Below are positions 9,201-19,286 of a stretch of 64,000 nucleotides of DNA, in pieces. The notes beneath the pieces are model-generated. The model ran no database searches. It saw nothing but the letters and a program-made list of their open reading frames with translations, and was not told the DNA's origin. Location of the stretch: positions 1-64,000 of the forward strand of contig NZ_NKHP01000018.1 of NCBI RefSeq assembly GCF_014467235.1, in the 5' to 3' direction. A program made the position numbers and the translations under genes. This DNA is from Xenorhabdus indica. GTDB taxonomy: Bacteria > Pseudomonadota > Gammaproteobacteria > Enterobacterales > Enterobacteriaceae. The stretch's first letter is position 1, and the number at the start of each line of letters is the position of its first letter.

Positions 9201-10859
9201 ATGACGACAATTATGACCGATGAACAACGAAAATCTTTACAGTTAAATCCAACGTTGGGCGCGGGTAATTTCTTGCCTATTGCGCAGGCTTTTTATTCTG
9301 CAAACGACGAGGCAAGCATCATTATCCCTGAGGGAACACAAATCGCGGCTGAGGAACACGTCTATCAGTTAACCATTCAACAGCTTTATCAATTGGCTCT
9401 CCGCTGGGCTCGTTGGTATCAGGCCAGAGGCGTCAAACCTTTTGATGTGGTTGGGGTTTACTGTGGTGATGGCATTAATTACATTCTACATTATGCCGCT
9501 TTAAATGCGCTCGGAGCCGTACCCGCGTTGACCAACGGGGCAATGCCTATCGCTACCGCAGGCGCACACTTTTCTAATATTGGAGCGTGCCTCGTTGTCT
9601 CAGCAGGAAAGCAGGGAAGTGTCCTGAAAAATCATCTAAAAAAGCGGATTGAGGTGGTGATGATTGAAAAAGTCTCTTTAGCGTCGGAATTGCTAAAAGA
9701 AGCCGATTTTTATCAGCATGAAGCCGATTCTCCTATCATGATCACGCACAGTTCTGGGACAACAGGGACACCGAAGGCTGTGATCCTGGCTCATCAACAG
9801 TGGTTTCACGGTATACGCGACTTATTGAACAAGCCTCAGGCGCAAGGCAACGACTATTATCTGAATGCGCTACCGTCATCACATAATTCATCTATTGCGT
9901 TTCTGATCCACTGTGCGTTGAGTGGCAGCAAAATCGTTATGGCTTGTTCACGAGAGGGACAGAATGTCGCGGAATTAATCGAGAAATGGCATCCTTCTAC
10001 CGTGGTGGCTTTCCCTCAAACTTACGTAGAGCTGGCGACAAACTATACAGAACGTTGTGATTTTTCTTCGGTGAACACGTGGATAAACAGCGGTGATGCA
10101 GCGCATGAACCACACATCCGCCGTTTGGTTCGTCAGGGATGGCACTATAGGGGAAAGGTCCGAGTGGAAGGATCCCAGTTTGTCGACGGGCTGGGTTCCT
10201 CAGAAATGGGGCACATCAGCATCCGAATTATCCATACGCCCTATACAAACAACTATGGCCGATGTGTTGGCCTACCACAAGAATGGGTGCAGGTACGCAT
10301 TTTTCGAGCTGACGGGAGTGAAGCCACAGCAGGTGAAGTTGGTTGTTTAGGCATTAAATCTCCCAGTATTACGCCGGGGTATTGGAACAATTCAGCGTTA
10401 ACTTACCAGAGCCGAATTAAAGGGTACTGGCTAACAGGTGACTTGGCTTACCAAGATGAGAATGGGTTGGTCTTCCACGTTGATCGCATTTCTGACGTAG
10501 TGATGACCTCTGGCGGCCCCTGTTATAGCCTGCTGAGTGAAGAAATTATTTTATCGAATTTTGCAGAACTGGAAGATTGTTCTATTGTGGGAGAGTCTTT
10601 TGATTCTAAATTTGCTCAGCCAGTGCTATTTGCCGTTGTACAGCCACAGGCTGAAGTAATAGATGAAGAGGCTTTACTACAACGTATCAACCAGTGTTTG
10701 ACGGATAGAAAATTGGTTGAATTATCCCAACTGGTTCTTTTGCAGCACAGGGATATCCCGAAAGGAATAACCGGCAAGGTGCTCAAAAGGCAACTGCGCG
10801 ACGAAATGCGGCGAATGCCATTATTGGCTAAGTTACGGCAGCATACGAGCGCTAACTGA
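9201..10859 (+). CDS. Stand-alone AMP-dependent acyl/aryl ligase
   Basis: 552 residues from ATG 9201, chosen because AAGGGG lies 7 bases upstream; an upstream in-frame start would overlap the aldolase gene. It has the adenylate-forming core motif HSSGTTGTPKA at about residues 183-193, GSSEMGH near 330, the hinge GYWLTGD and the catalytic C-terminal Lys in IPKGITGKVLKR. It should activate a carboxylic acid as an acyl-AMP and pass it to CoA or a carrier protein. The natural candidate in this operon is 3-amino-4-hydroxybenzoate or a derived acid; this is inference. It is eleven bases after the aldolase stop, so co-transcription is likely. Confidence 0.8.
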   Translation: MTTIMTDEQRKSLQLNPTLGAGNFLPIAQAFYSANDEASIIIPEGTQIAAEEHVYQLTIQQLYQLALRWARWYQARGVKPFDVVGVYCGDGINYILHYAALNALGAVPALTNGAMPIATAGAHFSNIGACLVVSAGKQGSVLKNHLKKRIEVVMIEKVSLASELLKEADFYQHEADSPIMITHSSGTTGTPKAVILAHQQWFHGIRDLLNKPQAQGNDYYLNALPSSHNSSIAFLIHCALSGSKIVMACSREGQNVAELIEKWHPSTVVAFPQTYVELATNYTERCDFSSVNTWINSGDAAHEPHIRRLVRQGWHYRGKVRVEGSQFVDGLGSSEMGHISIRIIHTPYTNNYGRCVGLPQEWVQVRIFRADGSEATAGEVGCLGIKSPSITPGYWNNSALTYQSRIKGYWLTGDLAYQDENGLVFHVDRISDVVMTSGGPCYSLLSEEIILSNFAELEDCSIVGESFDSKFAQPVLFAVVQPQAEVIDEEALLQRINQCLTDRKLVELSQLVLLQHRDIPKGITGKVLKRQLRDEMRRMPLLAKLRQHTSAN

Positions 10860-10879
10860 ATCAATTAGGAGATAAAAGA

Positions 10880-11308
10880 GTGCAGATTCAAACTTTTCAC
10901 GCAGAAAGTAATTGGCAAGGAACCCTGGCTACCGGCAAGGGAATGTTAAATGTGGGGAGCTTAGCGAGCATTATTTCAGTTCCGCAGGATTTAGGTGGAT
11001 TAGGGAAAGGAACCAACCCAGAAGATTTAATTGTCGGCGCTTCGACTTCTTGCTTTATTATTACATTGAGTGCTATTTTTCAATTTAATAAAATAGAGTA
11101 TGAAAATATTAGTGTTAATAGTGAAGCTGATTTTTCCATTACTCCAATGGGACCTAAATTAAAAGAAATTAGACATTTTGTTTCTATTCAATCCTCTCAT
11201 GATTTACCGCGTGAAACTGTGGATAAATATATTAAACAAGCTGAAAAAGGGTGTATGATTAGTATTGCACTAAGCGGTAATGTAGAGGTTATAGCTCAGC
11301 TAAATTAA
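10880..11308 (+). CDS. OsmC/Ohr-family thiol peroxidase-like protein
   Basis: The 142-residue product starts with GTG behind AGGAG. It keeps both family cysteines: the first in NPEDLIVGASTSCFIITL (pattern NPEELLxxaxaxCf), the second in AEKGCMISIALSGNVEV (pattern CpxSxALxGnvev). OsmC/Ohr proteins reduce organic hydroperoxides through this Cys pair. In the cluster it could protect against oxidised intermediates or act on a thiol-containing intermediate; neither is shown by the sequence. GC content drops in its second half compared with the flanking ligase and synthase genes. Confidence 0.8.
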   Translation: MQIQTFHAESNWQGTLATGKGMLNVGSLASIISVPQDLGGLGKGTNPEDLIVGASTSCFIITLSAIFQFNKIEYENISVNSEADFSITPMGPKLKEIRHFVSIQSSHDLPRETVDKYIKQAEKGCMISIALSGNVEVIAQLN

Positions 11309-11433
11309 ATCATTGCAAAATTATTTTTATTATAAATTCTCTGCACATTTCAAATAAATGTGCAGCATTGGGTTTTACTATTTATTAATCATTAAGGGCC
11401 TTATTAGGTCAGGATTGCTCCTGAGGAAATTCT

Positions 11434-14400
11434 ATGTCCAGTGAGTTGCATAATAATATTATTTTAGAGAATGGATTGAATGCGATAAATAAAGGGCTTT
11501 CCTTGCCTGCGTTATTTGAAAAAGTAACTCAGATATTCTCTCGGGAAGTGGCAATTTATTATGGTAATAAGGCACAAAATAAAGCGACATATAATGAAAT
11601 TGCTTTGCTTATCCAAAAAGTCATTGTAAAAATTGAGCAGGCAGGATTACCTCCTGGATCGCATATTGGAGTGAATTGTAATAAATCCCCCCTATTATTT
11701 GCCAGCATGTTTGCGATTTGGCACTGCGGATACGTTTACACCCCGCTAGAACCCACTTGGCCTGCGGATTATCTTCGTCGGTTAGCGGAATATGCCGATG
11801 TGCTCTTGATTCTTCACGATACGGAAGATGGCAAAGTGCCTGCTTGGGCAGCGAATTCCACGGTGCTATCCGCCCATGACATTGAGGCTGTTAGCCAGTT
11901 TCAATATCAACCCTTAAATGAGGGAAATATTTCTGCTCCGGCGATCTTGATGTTTACCTCAGGGTCAACAGGGGAACCTAAAGGCGTACTCCACGCTCAG
12001 CATCAGGTACTTAATCGTTTAGCGTGGATGTGGTCTGAGCTAGAGCAGCATGCTCCCACTATTGCGGCATCCCGTTCATATATCAGTGTTATGCCATCCA
12101 TGTGGGAGCTATTGGGTGCACTGTTACTGGGGCAGCCCACCATCATGCTTCCTCACGCATTGCTTAGCGATCCACACTCTTTAAAAGATTTTCTTGTTCA
12201 ACGTCGTGTTAATTGGATCACGCTCACTCCATCGCTATTACGCTTGTTGCTTGCGGCCTGCGACAGACCATTACAGCGATCTGAATGTGCACTGGAGCTC
12301 ATCACACTGGGAGGAGAAATTTATGATGCTTCGTTGATTGAACAGTGCCAACAATTGTTCCCCGACTGCCGGATTATAGAGGATTACGGTGCCACAGAAG
12401 TTAATACTATTGCAGCAGGTATCAGGCAGGCGGGAGAAGCATTAACGTTTAGAGCGATTAAGAATTTACGGGTGACGCTGTGTGATGACCTGTTGCAGGA
12501 GGTTGCTGACGGCGAAGTGGGAGAAATTTGCGTCAGCGGCATCGGTGTTGCTTTAAGTTATCACCGGCAAGAGCAGCGGACAGCCCGTGCGTTTCCCACT
12601 ATCAACATCGATCAGCAGCCAGTACGTGTATACCGTACTGGCGATCTGGGCATAAAGTTGCCTAACGGTGAGTTTCTTCTGAAAGGCAGGAAAGATGACC
12701 GTGTCAAAATTAATGGTCAATCGCTGGATCTGAGTGCCGTCGAGAATGAGCTTAAACGGTTGCCAGAAGTAAAAGATGCCGTTGTGTTGTATGACAAAAC
12801 CCCTACTGGCTATGATCATCTCTATGCTTGGGTGGTTACCGCGAATTCGCTTGCCGATCCTCAGCACCAGAAGATAAGAGAGCTGCTACAGCAACGCGTA
12901 CCGGCATTCATGCTGCCACATCACATTCAGCCGATCGAAACATTGCCCAGATTGAGCAACGGTAAAGTAGACCGGCGGGCGTTAGCAGAGACGCTGAACA
13001 GGCAGACTGAGCCACAACAGCTGGGTAACACAACTGTCGAACAGCGTGTGCTGGACTGCATTGAACATGTTTTGGGCTATCCTCTGGCCCAGCAGCAGCA
13101 GCGGGCAACTTGGACAGCAATGGGGGTTGATTCAATCTCAATCGTGGCGTTAGCCACGGCTATGAAACCACTGTTTGGCCCTGAGTTTTCTGCCATCGAT
13201 CTCTATAACGCGCCTGATATCGAGACTCTTCTTGCCAGCCATGCAGCTAAATCCATGCATCCTGAGCAGTTATCGCCCGCAGTTGATGATGATATTGCCA
13301 TTATCGGTATGGCAGGGCAGTTTCCCGGCGCAGATTCAATCACACAGTTTTGGCACAAAATATTGGCGGCAGCGGATGAAATTAGTGAAATTCCCGCAGA
13401 ACGCTGGTTGCTAGACGAGAGTTTTTACTCTCCTGATGGAGTTGCCTCGCGGAGTAAATGGGGGGCATTCTTGGATAATGCCTGGCAATTTGATGCTAAT
13501 CGCTACGGTTTTACCGACGATGAAGCTTTGGGATTAGATCCCCAACACCGGCGCTGCTTTGCCTTACTGCGAATGCTGATGGAAGACGCCAGTTATAGCC
13601 GTGCAGCGTTGAAAGGCCATGCAGTAGGCATTTTTCTGGGACTTCGGGACTCTTTTTACCATCAGGTATTGCGTGATGCGGGCATCCATCAAGGACCTAA
13701 CGCATTCCTGGGAACGGATAACGCAATGCTGGCTGGGCGTTTAGCGCACTATCTAGGGACCCATGGTGCTGCTATGGTCGTCGATACCGCCTGTTCTTCT
13801 TCTCTGGTGGCACTGCATCTCGCCTGTCAAAGTTTACGGAGTGGTGAAAGCAGCATGGCAATATGCGGGGGTATTTCACTCACTCTGCATCCTGAATTTT
13901 ATCTACAAACCAGCCAGTTAAACGTATTTTCACCTCGTGGCAAATGCCGACCGTTTGACGCACAGGCTGATGGTTTTGTCCACGGTGAAGGCGGGGCGTT
14001 GCTGCTACTGAAACCTCTCTATGCAGCGCGGCAACAGGGGGATCATATTTGGGGGGTTATCAAAGGCAGCGTAGTTAACCATGATGGGCACTCTACCTCT
14101 GTTACTGCCCCGAATGGCAAGGCACAGGCAGACTTACTCGCTTCCCTGTATCAACAAACCGGTATTTCACCTGCAACGGTTGGATATGTAGAAACGCACG
14201 GTACTGGAACCCATTTGGGCGATCCAATAGAAGCCCGCGCGCTTATGCAGGTATTTGCCAGCACAGAGAGAACCCAGCCCTGTGTGTTAGGAACGCTGAA
14301 AGCCAACATCGGGCATTTAACTGCTGCGGCAGGCATTGCTGGTGTCGTAAAGGCGACGCTCAGCGCTAAATTTGGCATTAAGCCGCCGTGCTCACACTTC

Positions 14401-17400
14401 AACGAGCTTAATCCTTTGATTGATTGTGGTTTTCTGCAAACATTCCAGTTGCCTGATACACCGATTCCATGGTCGGAGGCAACGCGTAGAGCCGCTGTGA
14501 GTGCGTTTGGCATGAGTGGTACTAATGCACATTGCTTAATTGAGTTTGTGCCAGTGCCCGATGATATCGCTCGCGACAGTGAGGAGCGGATAGGCCGGCA
14601 AATTGTCATATCTGCAACTTCAGCAGCACGGTTAAGTGAATATCTGGATGCTTTGCAGCAAGCATTACATGATGATGGAGGGAGGTTATCTGATGTCGCG
14701 TGGACGCTGGCTCACCGTGAAATTGAACGCATCGGCTGGTATTTTAGTGCTGATAGTTTGGCGCATTTTCAGCAGATTATCAGTGAGCTGAAACAGAAAC
14801 AACATCCGGGCAACGGTATTTGTACGCCAGCAGGTAAAATAGCGACATTTACCCAATCTGATCTGTTAACACAATTTGTTGCAGGCAAGCAATACCGTAA
14901 AGTTCCATTGCCTGTCAGTCAGGAATCCGGTTCTCTGTACCGTCCACTGTTAGCCGTTAACAAAGGTGTGCCTGTTATTGAGGCACGTTCTGCGTCAGTA
15001 GCGTCATACTCCGTTCAGCAGTTTATCAGCCACATGACTGGCTTAAAGGCAACGTCGTTAGAACAATCGATAACGTTTGCTCAGGCTGGCGTCGATTCAC
15101 TGAAAATGCTGGCGTTGCAACAAGGTCTACAGCAGTATTTTGACCTGTCTGTCGATCTGTATACATTGATGAATGAAACGAGTATAGCCGATCTGCTGGC
15201 ACAGCTTAGCCATTCTCATATTACGCCAGCGGTTACCGCATCTTGCTTATTACAAGCAGCACCAGATAACCGCTATCAACCTTTCCCCCTCACAGATTTG
15301 CAGGCTAGCCACGCATTCAGTCGCATGACGCAAAAGGGGCTGGATGGTATTGGCAGCATCGTCTGGCTGGAGTTTGCTGTTGCTAATTTAAATATTGATA
15401 AGCTGCAACACACTTGGCAACAACTGGTTGTGCGACACCCCATGCTGTCGGTAAGGATGTTGAAGTCAGGCAAACAGCAGATTGAACATCAGGTTCTCCC
15501 TGTGACGATCCCGGTGACGGCCTTACATCTTACGGGTCAGGATGTGGAAAGTTATCTGGATAGTGTGAACCAAAAAATGGCAACCCGCCGGTTTGGTATT
15601 GACGATTTTCCGCGCTATGAACTTCAGGTAACGCAGGTTAATGCCGAGACGAATCTGGTCCATTTTTGTATGGATGCGGCCGTGATTGATGGCCATAGCG
15701 CCCAACTGCTGTTGGCTCAATGGCATGCGCTATACCATGACATGCCTCTCCAGCCTTTACCGGAGATTGACTTCCGCGATGTTGTCCTGCATCAGGCAGA
15801 TAAAACAACGGATGAATACGCTCTGGCGCTACGCTACTGGCAGCAAAAACTGGGTGTAGCTTGGCGACCTGCAGCCCTTCCTCCTGGGCAGGCAGAAGCT
15901 TCGGCTTCCCGGGTATTCAGGCTTACTCACCGCCTGACAGCGAAACGTTATCAGGAAGCCAGTCAGAAGTTGCACACCTCCCCGCAAAACCTGCTGTTTT
16001 TCCTGTTCTTGGACTGGCTCAGTCAATATCAGCAGGGGGAGACATTTGGTGTGATTATGACACTAAAAAACCGTCCGCCGTTGCATACAGATATTGAACA
16101 GGTCGTAGGGCCATTCACCTCCAGCAGTCTCTTTTTGGCAGAGGCATCTTCCGGTGATTTCGCCCGCTATGTCAGCCGATTGCACGATCAGTTAGAACAG
16201 GATCTGCGCCACTATCATGTCTCAGCAGTGGAAGCTTTACGCTCTCTCCCAGTCACGCAGGGGGTACTTCCCATCGTTTATTCCGGTATTACCCGCTATG
16301 GTGCTCAAGCGTCTTGGTACGATAACGTCGTGCATGAAAACATGGCAACCAGCGGGGTACGGCTCCACTGCCACGTACTGGATCTGGGAGACAGGCTGCA
16401 ACTGGCTTGGGATATCGACACCCGTGCTTTAAACCGTGAAGAAGCATTGCGTTATCTTCAGTCATGGGTCGATTTTATGGAAAGCCATTCTCTTTCTGTC
16501 ACGGCTGAACGAGCTGTTCAACCGCCGTTAGCAGCGCGAGTTGAGTCCTTTCCGTTAACGCCGATGATGTCAAACTACCTGTATCAGCACATGGTACATC
16601 CTGGCGCACCGTCTTCCTGGGTGTTGCGCGTTTATCCGGTGTCAAGACTGAGCGTTCAGCAATGGCAGAGAGCACTGCGTCAGATGCATCGGGAGCATCC
16701 TATTCTTTCAACGCTAATGACGGCCAAGGGAATGGTGACACCTAATGCGGTGTCTGTAATACCGCCAGTCATACGGGTTGTGATAACGGATCAAGAGGCT
16801 ACAACGTTAACCGCAGCCTGCCAGCAGCTGGAGCAGCGTTGGAACCAGAAATCCGATGAACCACATGCTGTTTGGCCCGGTTATCAGGTTTTCCTACTGG
16901 AATGGCGGGGGGAGAGCTATTTAGCTATTCGATTCCAATGCCTCTGGTTTGACGGATATGCCACTTTAAGCTTTTGTGATTGCCTGCTACAACTCACGTT
17001 ATCAGACGATAAGCATGAAATTTCTGCTGAACGCGATACCGCCGTATTCCGCTATGCTCAACGGCGGCAGGCATTTTCACGTACCCGCAATGCTGATAGT
17101 GCACGGGAGTACTGGCAGGAAAAGCTTTCTGCCTGTTCTTCTTCCGAACGGATAAAGTTCGGCAGCGAGAAACAGACACAAATCATCACCTTTCCCCGCG
17201 TTGTGCTGGAACAATACGCGGCAGGGAGAGCGCTGGATGCCTGCCTGATCGCTATGCTAAACCGAGCGCTACAGGATGAACCTGCGCTGAGGCCAATGCC
17301 GTTGCTGGTCGTGGACTATGTTCATCGCCAACTGAATACCCAATGGCACTCTGCGCTGGGTGATTTCAGTAGCTTTTGCGTGCTAACGCCCGAACAGCGA

Positions 17401-19272
17401 ACCCAACAGGCTGAAGAGATAGCCACTGAGATGATGCGTGATCGCGGTTATAGTTTCCATCATCCTGTGGGGACTGGCGTTGCATTCCCGCTCGTCTTTA
17501 CCAATGCGCTGAATTACGACGTTAAAACGGTAAATAACGTGCTGCCTGTTTACGTGAATTCCAATACTCAGGGAGTGCTGCTCGATTGTATCGCCTATTT
17601 TCAGGGCGACGATTTGTGTGTGGAGTGGACTTGGCCCACAGAAATAGGGATAGAGGTCAACTTCCCGCGGACACTAGCTCGTTTTAAATCAGCACTTATG
17701 AGGGAGTCTGAGATTTCACCGGAGACTCGTTCAGCCCTGCTGCGCTTTAATCCGTCCCCCCAGGCCTACGATCGTGAAGCCACAATGGTGTCACTGTTTG
17801 ACGCTGCAGTAGCACGCTATGGTGATGCAGTGGCACTTGTTGAGGATGAAAGCACATGTAGCTACCGTCAGTTACACAGCATGAGCTGCCGCTATGCCAG
17901 GTCGTTGCAACAGCTAAGCGGCACCGGTGCGGGAATGATAGTCGCTATTAAAATGGGGCGTACAAAGGAATTAGTCGCGATCCTGTATGCCATCCTGCGT
18001 CTGGGGGCAGTATTTGTGCCACTGAATGACAACGATGCGCTCGAAAGGCAGAAAAAAATGTTAGCACACGCTCAGGCTGACTGTGTGATTGCTGATGCCG
18101 GATTGTTGGCTGATTTTCAGGACCAAAGCTGCCAATTAATCTCCGTAGAGTCTCTGCGTAAGACGGCACAGTGGCAGAGCGGTGACCCTATCGATCGCGC
18201 GCAGGCAGGTCATTTAGCTTACGTTATTTTTACCAGCGGCAGCACAGGGGAGCCAAAGGGCGTGATGGTGAAACATCGCCCGGTAACCAATCTGATCACG
18301 TGGCTACAGAAAGAATATGGTTTTTCCTCACAGGATCGTGGCCTGTGGGTCAATGCCATCGGTTTTGACCTGTCAATTTTCGACATCTTTGGTTTGCTGG
18401 CGACGGGAGCCAGTTTAAGGCTGGTGAGTAATAAACAACGGCTGGACGCGCTCGCCATTCGCAACCTTTTATGTAATGAACCGATCACCTTCTGGAACTC
18501 CGCTCCAGCTTATTTACAGATGGTTTTCCCGTTTATCAGTAAGCCATCGGTAAGTCCCCTTGTCTCGCTGCGGCTGATTTTTCTCAGCGGTGACTGGATC
18601 CCTCTCAGTTTGGCACAGGGCATTTTAGACGTTTTACCGGCTGCGGATCTGATTGCCTTAGGCGGGGCGACAGAAACTACCGTCTGGTCTAATTCTTATC
18701 CGGTGACACACGTCGATCCACAATGGAGCAGTATTCCATATGGCCGCCCTATGCCAAATAGCCGTTACTACATTCTGCGTGAGGATGGTGCTCCGTGTGA
18801 TGTCGGGGAGCAGGGGCGTTTGTTTATCAGCGGAGAGTGTTTGAGTGAAGGCTACCTCAATGCCCCAGAGATCACGGCTAAATCGTTTGTAGCGGATCGG
18901 TTAACACCGGAACAGACAATGTACGACACTGGCGATCTGGCCCGCTACTTCCCTAATGGCGATATTGAGTTTCTGGGCCGAGCTGACACTCAAGTGAAAC
19001 TGCGGGGCTACCGTGTTGAGCTGGGGGAAATCGCTGCAGTGATGAAACGCCATGGCTATATCGATCCTGTCATTATTCTTGAGCAAAGGGTATCTGGTCA
19101 GCAGCGGCTGCTAGCTTTTTGTCTGGGCAATGAGGGGGCAGATGAAGCCGGACTGCGCAATAGCCTACCGGCTTACATGTTACCGGATCTTATTCAAGTA
19201 CTGAGCACCTTTCCGGTAACAGAAAACGGCAAGGTGGATCGCAAACAGTTGCTGCAATCAATACAACAATGA
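11434..19272 (+). CDS. Hybrid NRPS-PKS: A-T-KS-T-Cy-Cy*-A(Cys)
   Basis: 2612 residues. A1 about 20-525 (FTSGSTGEPKG near 173, LSNGKVDRR near 515) with PSMWELLG where amino-acid domains carry Asp235, so a non-amino-acid starter is likely. T1 near 565 (MGVDSISIV). KS about 618-1040 with DTACSSS, ETHGTGT and NIGHL intact and no AT after it. T2 near 1222 (AGVDSLKML). Cy1 about 1280-1690 with FPLTDLQ and DAAVIDGHS, the DxxxxDxxS signature. A second Cy-like domain about 1705-2090 has QCLWFDGYA, a degraded signature. A2 about 2120-2612 reads by hand alignment as DLFNLSLVW-K, close to the cysteine code. The T domain for this A sits on the next protein. Predicted action: starter loading, one malonyl extension, cysteine addition and thiazoline formation. 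Confidence 0.9.
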   Translation: MSSELHNNIILENGLNAINKGLSLPALFEKVTQIFSREVAIYYGNKAQNKATYNEIALLIQKVIVKIEQAGLPPGSHIGVNCNKSPLLFASMFAIWHCGYVYTPLEPTWPADYLRRLAEYADVLLILHDTEDGKVPAWAANSTVLSAHDIEAVSQFQYQPLNEGNISAPAILMFTSGSTGEPKGVLHAQHQVLNRLAWMWSELEQHAPTIAASRSYISVMPSMWELLGALLLGQPTIMLPHALLSDPHSLKDFLVQRRVNWITLTPSLLRLLLAACDRPLQRSECALELITLGGEIYDASLIEQCQQLFPDCRIIEDYGATEVNTIAAGIRQAGEALTFRAIKNLRVTLCDDLLQEVADGEVGEICVSGIGVALSYHRQEQRTARAFPTINIDQQPVRVYRTGDLGIKLPNGEFLLKGRKDDRVKINGQSLDLSAVENELKRLPEVKDAVVLYDKTPTGYDHLYAWVVTANSLADPQHQKIRELLQQRVPAFMLPHHIQPIETLPRLSNGKVDRRALAETLNRQTEPQQLGNTTVEQRVLDCIEHVLGYPLAQQQQRATWTAMGVDSISIVALATAMKPLFGPEFSAIDLYNAPDIETLLASHAAKSMHPEQLSPAVDDDIAIIGMAGQFPGADSITQFWHKILAAADEISEIPAERWLLDESFYSPDGVASRSKWGAFLDNAWQFDANRYGFTDDEALGLDPQHRRCFALLRMLMEDASYSRAALKGHAVGIFLGLRDSFYHQVLRDAGIHQGPNAFLGTDNAMLAGRLAHYLGTHGAAMVVDTACSSSLVALHLACQSLRSGESSMAICGGISLTLHPEFYLQTSQLNVFSPRGKCRPFDAQADGFVHGEGGALLLLKPLYAARQQGDHIWGVIKGSVVNHDGHSTSVTAPNGKAQADLLASLYQQTGISPATVGYVETHGTGTHLGDPIEARALMQVFASTERTQPCVLGTLKANIGHLTAAAGIAGVVKATLSAKFGIKPPCSHFNELNPLIDCGFLQTFQLPDTPIPWSEATRRAAVSAFGMSGTNAHCLIEFVPVPDDIARDSEERIGRQIVISATSAARLSEYLDALQQALHDDGGRLSDVAWTLAHREIERIGWYFSADSLAHFQQIISELKQKQHPGNGICTPAGKIATFTQSDLLTQFVAGKQYRKVPLPVSQESGSLYRPLLAVNKGVPVIEARSASVASYSVQQFISHMTGLKATSLEQSITFAQAGVDSLKMLALQQGLQQYFDLSVDLYTLMNETSIADLLAQLSHSHITPAVTASCLLQAAPDNRYQPFPLTDLQASHAFSRMTQKGLDGIGSIVWLEFAVANLNIDKLQHTWQQLVVRHPMLSVRMLKSGKQQIEHQVLPVTIPVTALHLTGQDVESYLDSVNQKMATRRFGIDDFPRYELQVTQVNAETNLVHFCMDAAVIDGHSAQLLLAQWHALYHDMPLQPLPEIDFRDVVLHQADKTTDEYALALRYWQQKLGVAWRPAALPPGQAEASASRVFRLTHRLTAKRYQEASQKLHTSPQNLLFFLFLDWLSQYQQGETFGVIMTLKNRPPLHTDIEQVVGPFTSSSLFLAEASSGDFARYVSRLHDQLEQDLRHYHVSAVEALRSLPVTQGVLPIVYSGITRYGAQASWYDNVVHENMATSGVRLHCHVLDLGDRLQLAWDIDTRALNREEALRYLQSWVDFMESHSLSVTAERAVQPPLAARVESFPLTPMMSNYLYQHMVHPGAPSSWVLRVYPVSRLSVQQWQRALRQMHREHPILSTLMTAKGMVTPNAVSVIPPVIRVVITDQEATTLTAACQQLEQRWNQKSDEPHAVWPGYQVFLLEWRGESYLAIRFQCLWFDGYATLSFCDCLLQLTLSDDKHEISAERDTAVFRYAQRRQAFSRTRNADSAREYWQEKLSACSSSERIKFGSEKQTQIITFPRVVLEQYAAGRALDACLIAMLNRALQDEPALRPMPLLVVDYVHRQLNTQWHSALGDFSSFCVLTPEQRTQQAEEIATEMMRDRGYSFHHPVGTGVAFPLVFTNALNYDVKTVNNVLPVYVNSNTQGVLLDCIAYFQGDDLCVEWTWPTEIGIEVNFPRTLARFKSALMRESEISPETRSALLRFNPSPQAYDREATMVSLFDAAVARYGDAVALVEDESTCSYRQLHSMSCRYARSLQQLSGTGAGMIVAIKMGRTKELVAILYAILRLGAVFVPLNDNDALERQKKMLAHAQADCVIADAGLLADFQDQSCQLISVESLRKTAQWQSGDPIDRAQAGHLAYVIFTSGSTGEPKGVMVKHRPVTNLITWLQKEYGFSSQDRGLWVNAIGFDLSIFDIFGLLATGASLRLVSNKQRLDALAIRNLLCNEPITFWNSAPAYLQMVFPFISKPSVSPLVSLRLIFLSGDWIPLSLAQGILDVLPAADLIALGGATETTVWSNSYPVTHVDPQWSSIPYGRPMPNSRYYILREDGAPCDVGEQGRLFISGECLSEGYLNAPEITAKSFVADRLTPEQTMYDTGDLARYFPNGDIEFLGRADTQVKLRGYRVELGEIAAVMKRHGYIDPVIILEQRVSGQQRLLAFCLGNEGADEAGLRNSLPAYMLPDLIQVLSTFPVTENGKVDRKQLLQSIQQ

Positions 19273-19286
19273 GGAGGGAATAACTG

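Noticed and set aside
12553-12867. Long antisense frames inside the synthase genes (this and several dozen others)
   Set aside because: They overlap well-supported PKS/NRPS domains in other frames and have no ribosome sites or family motifs.
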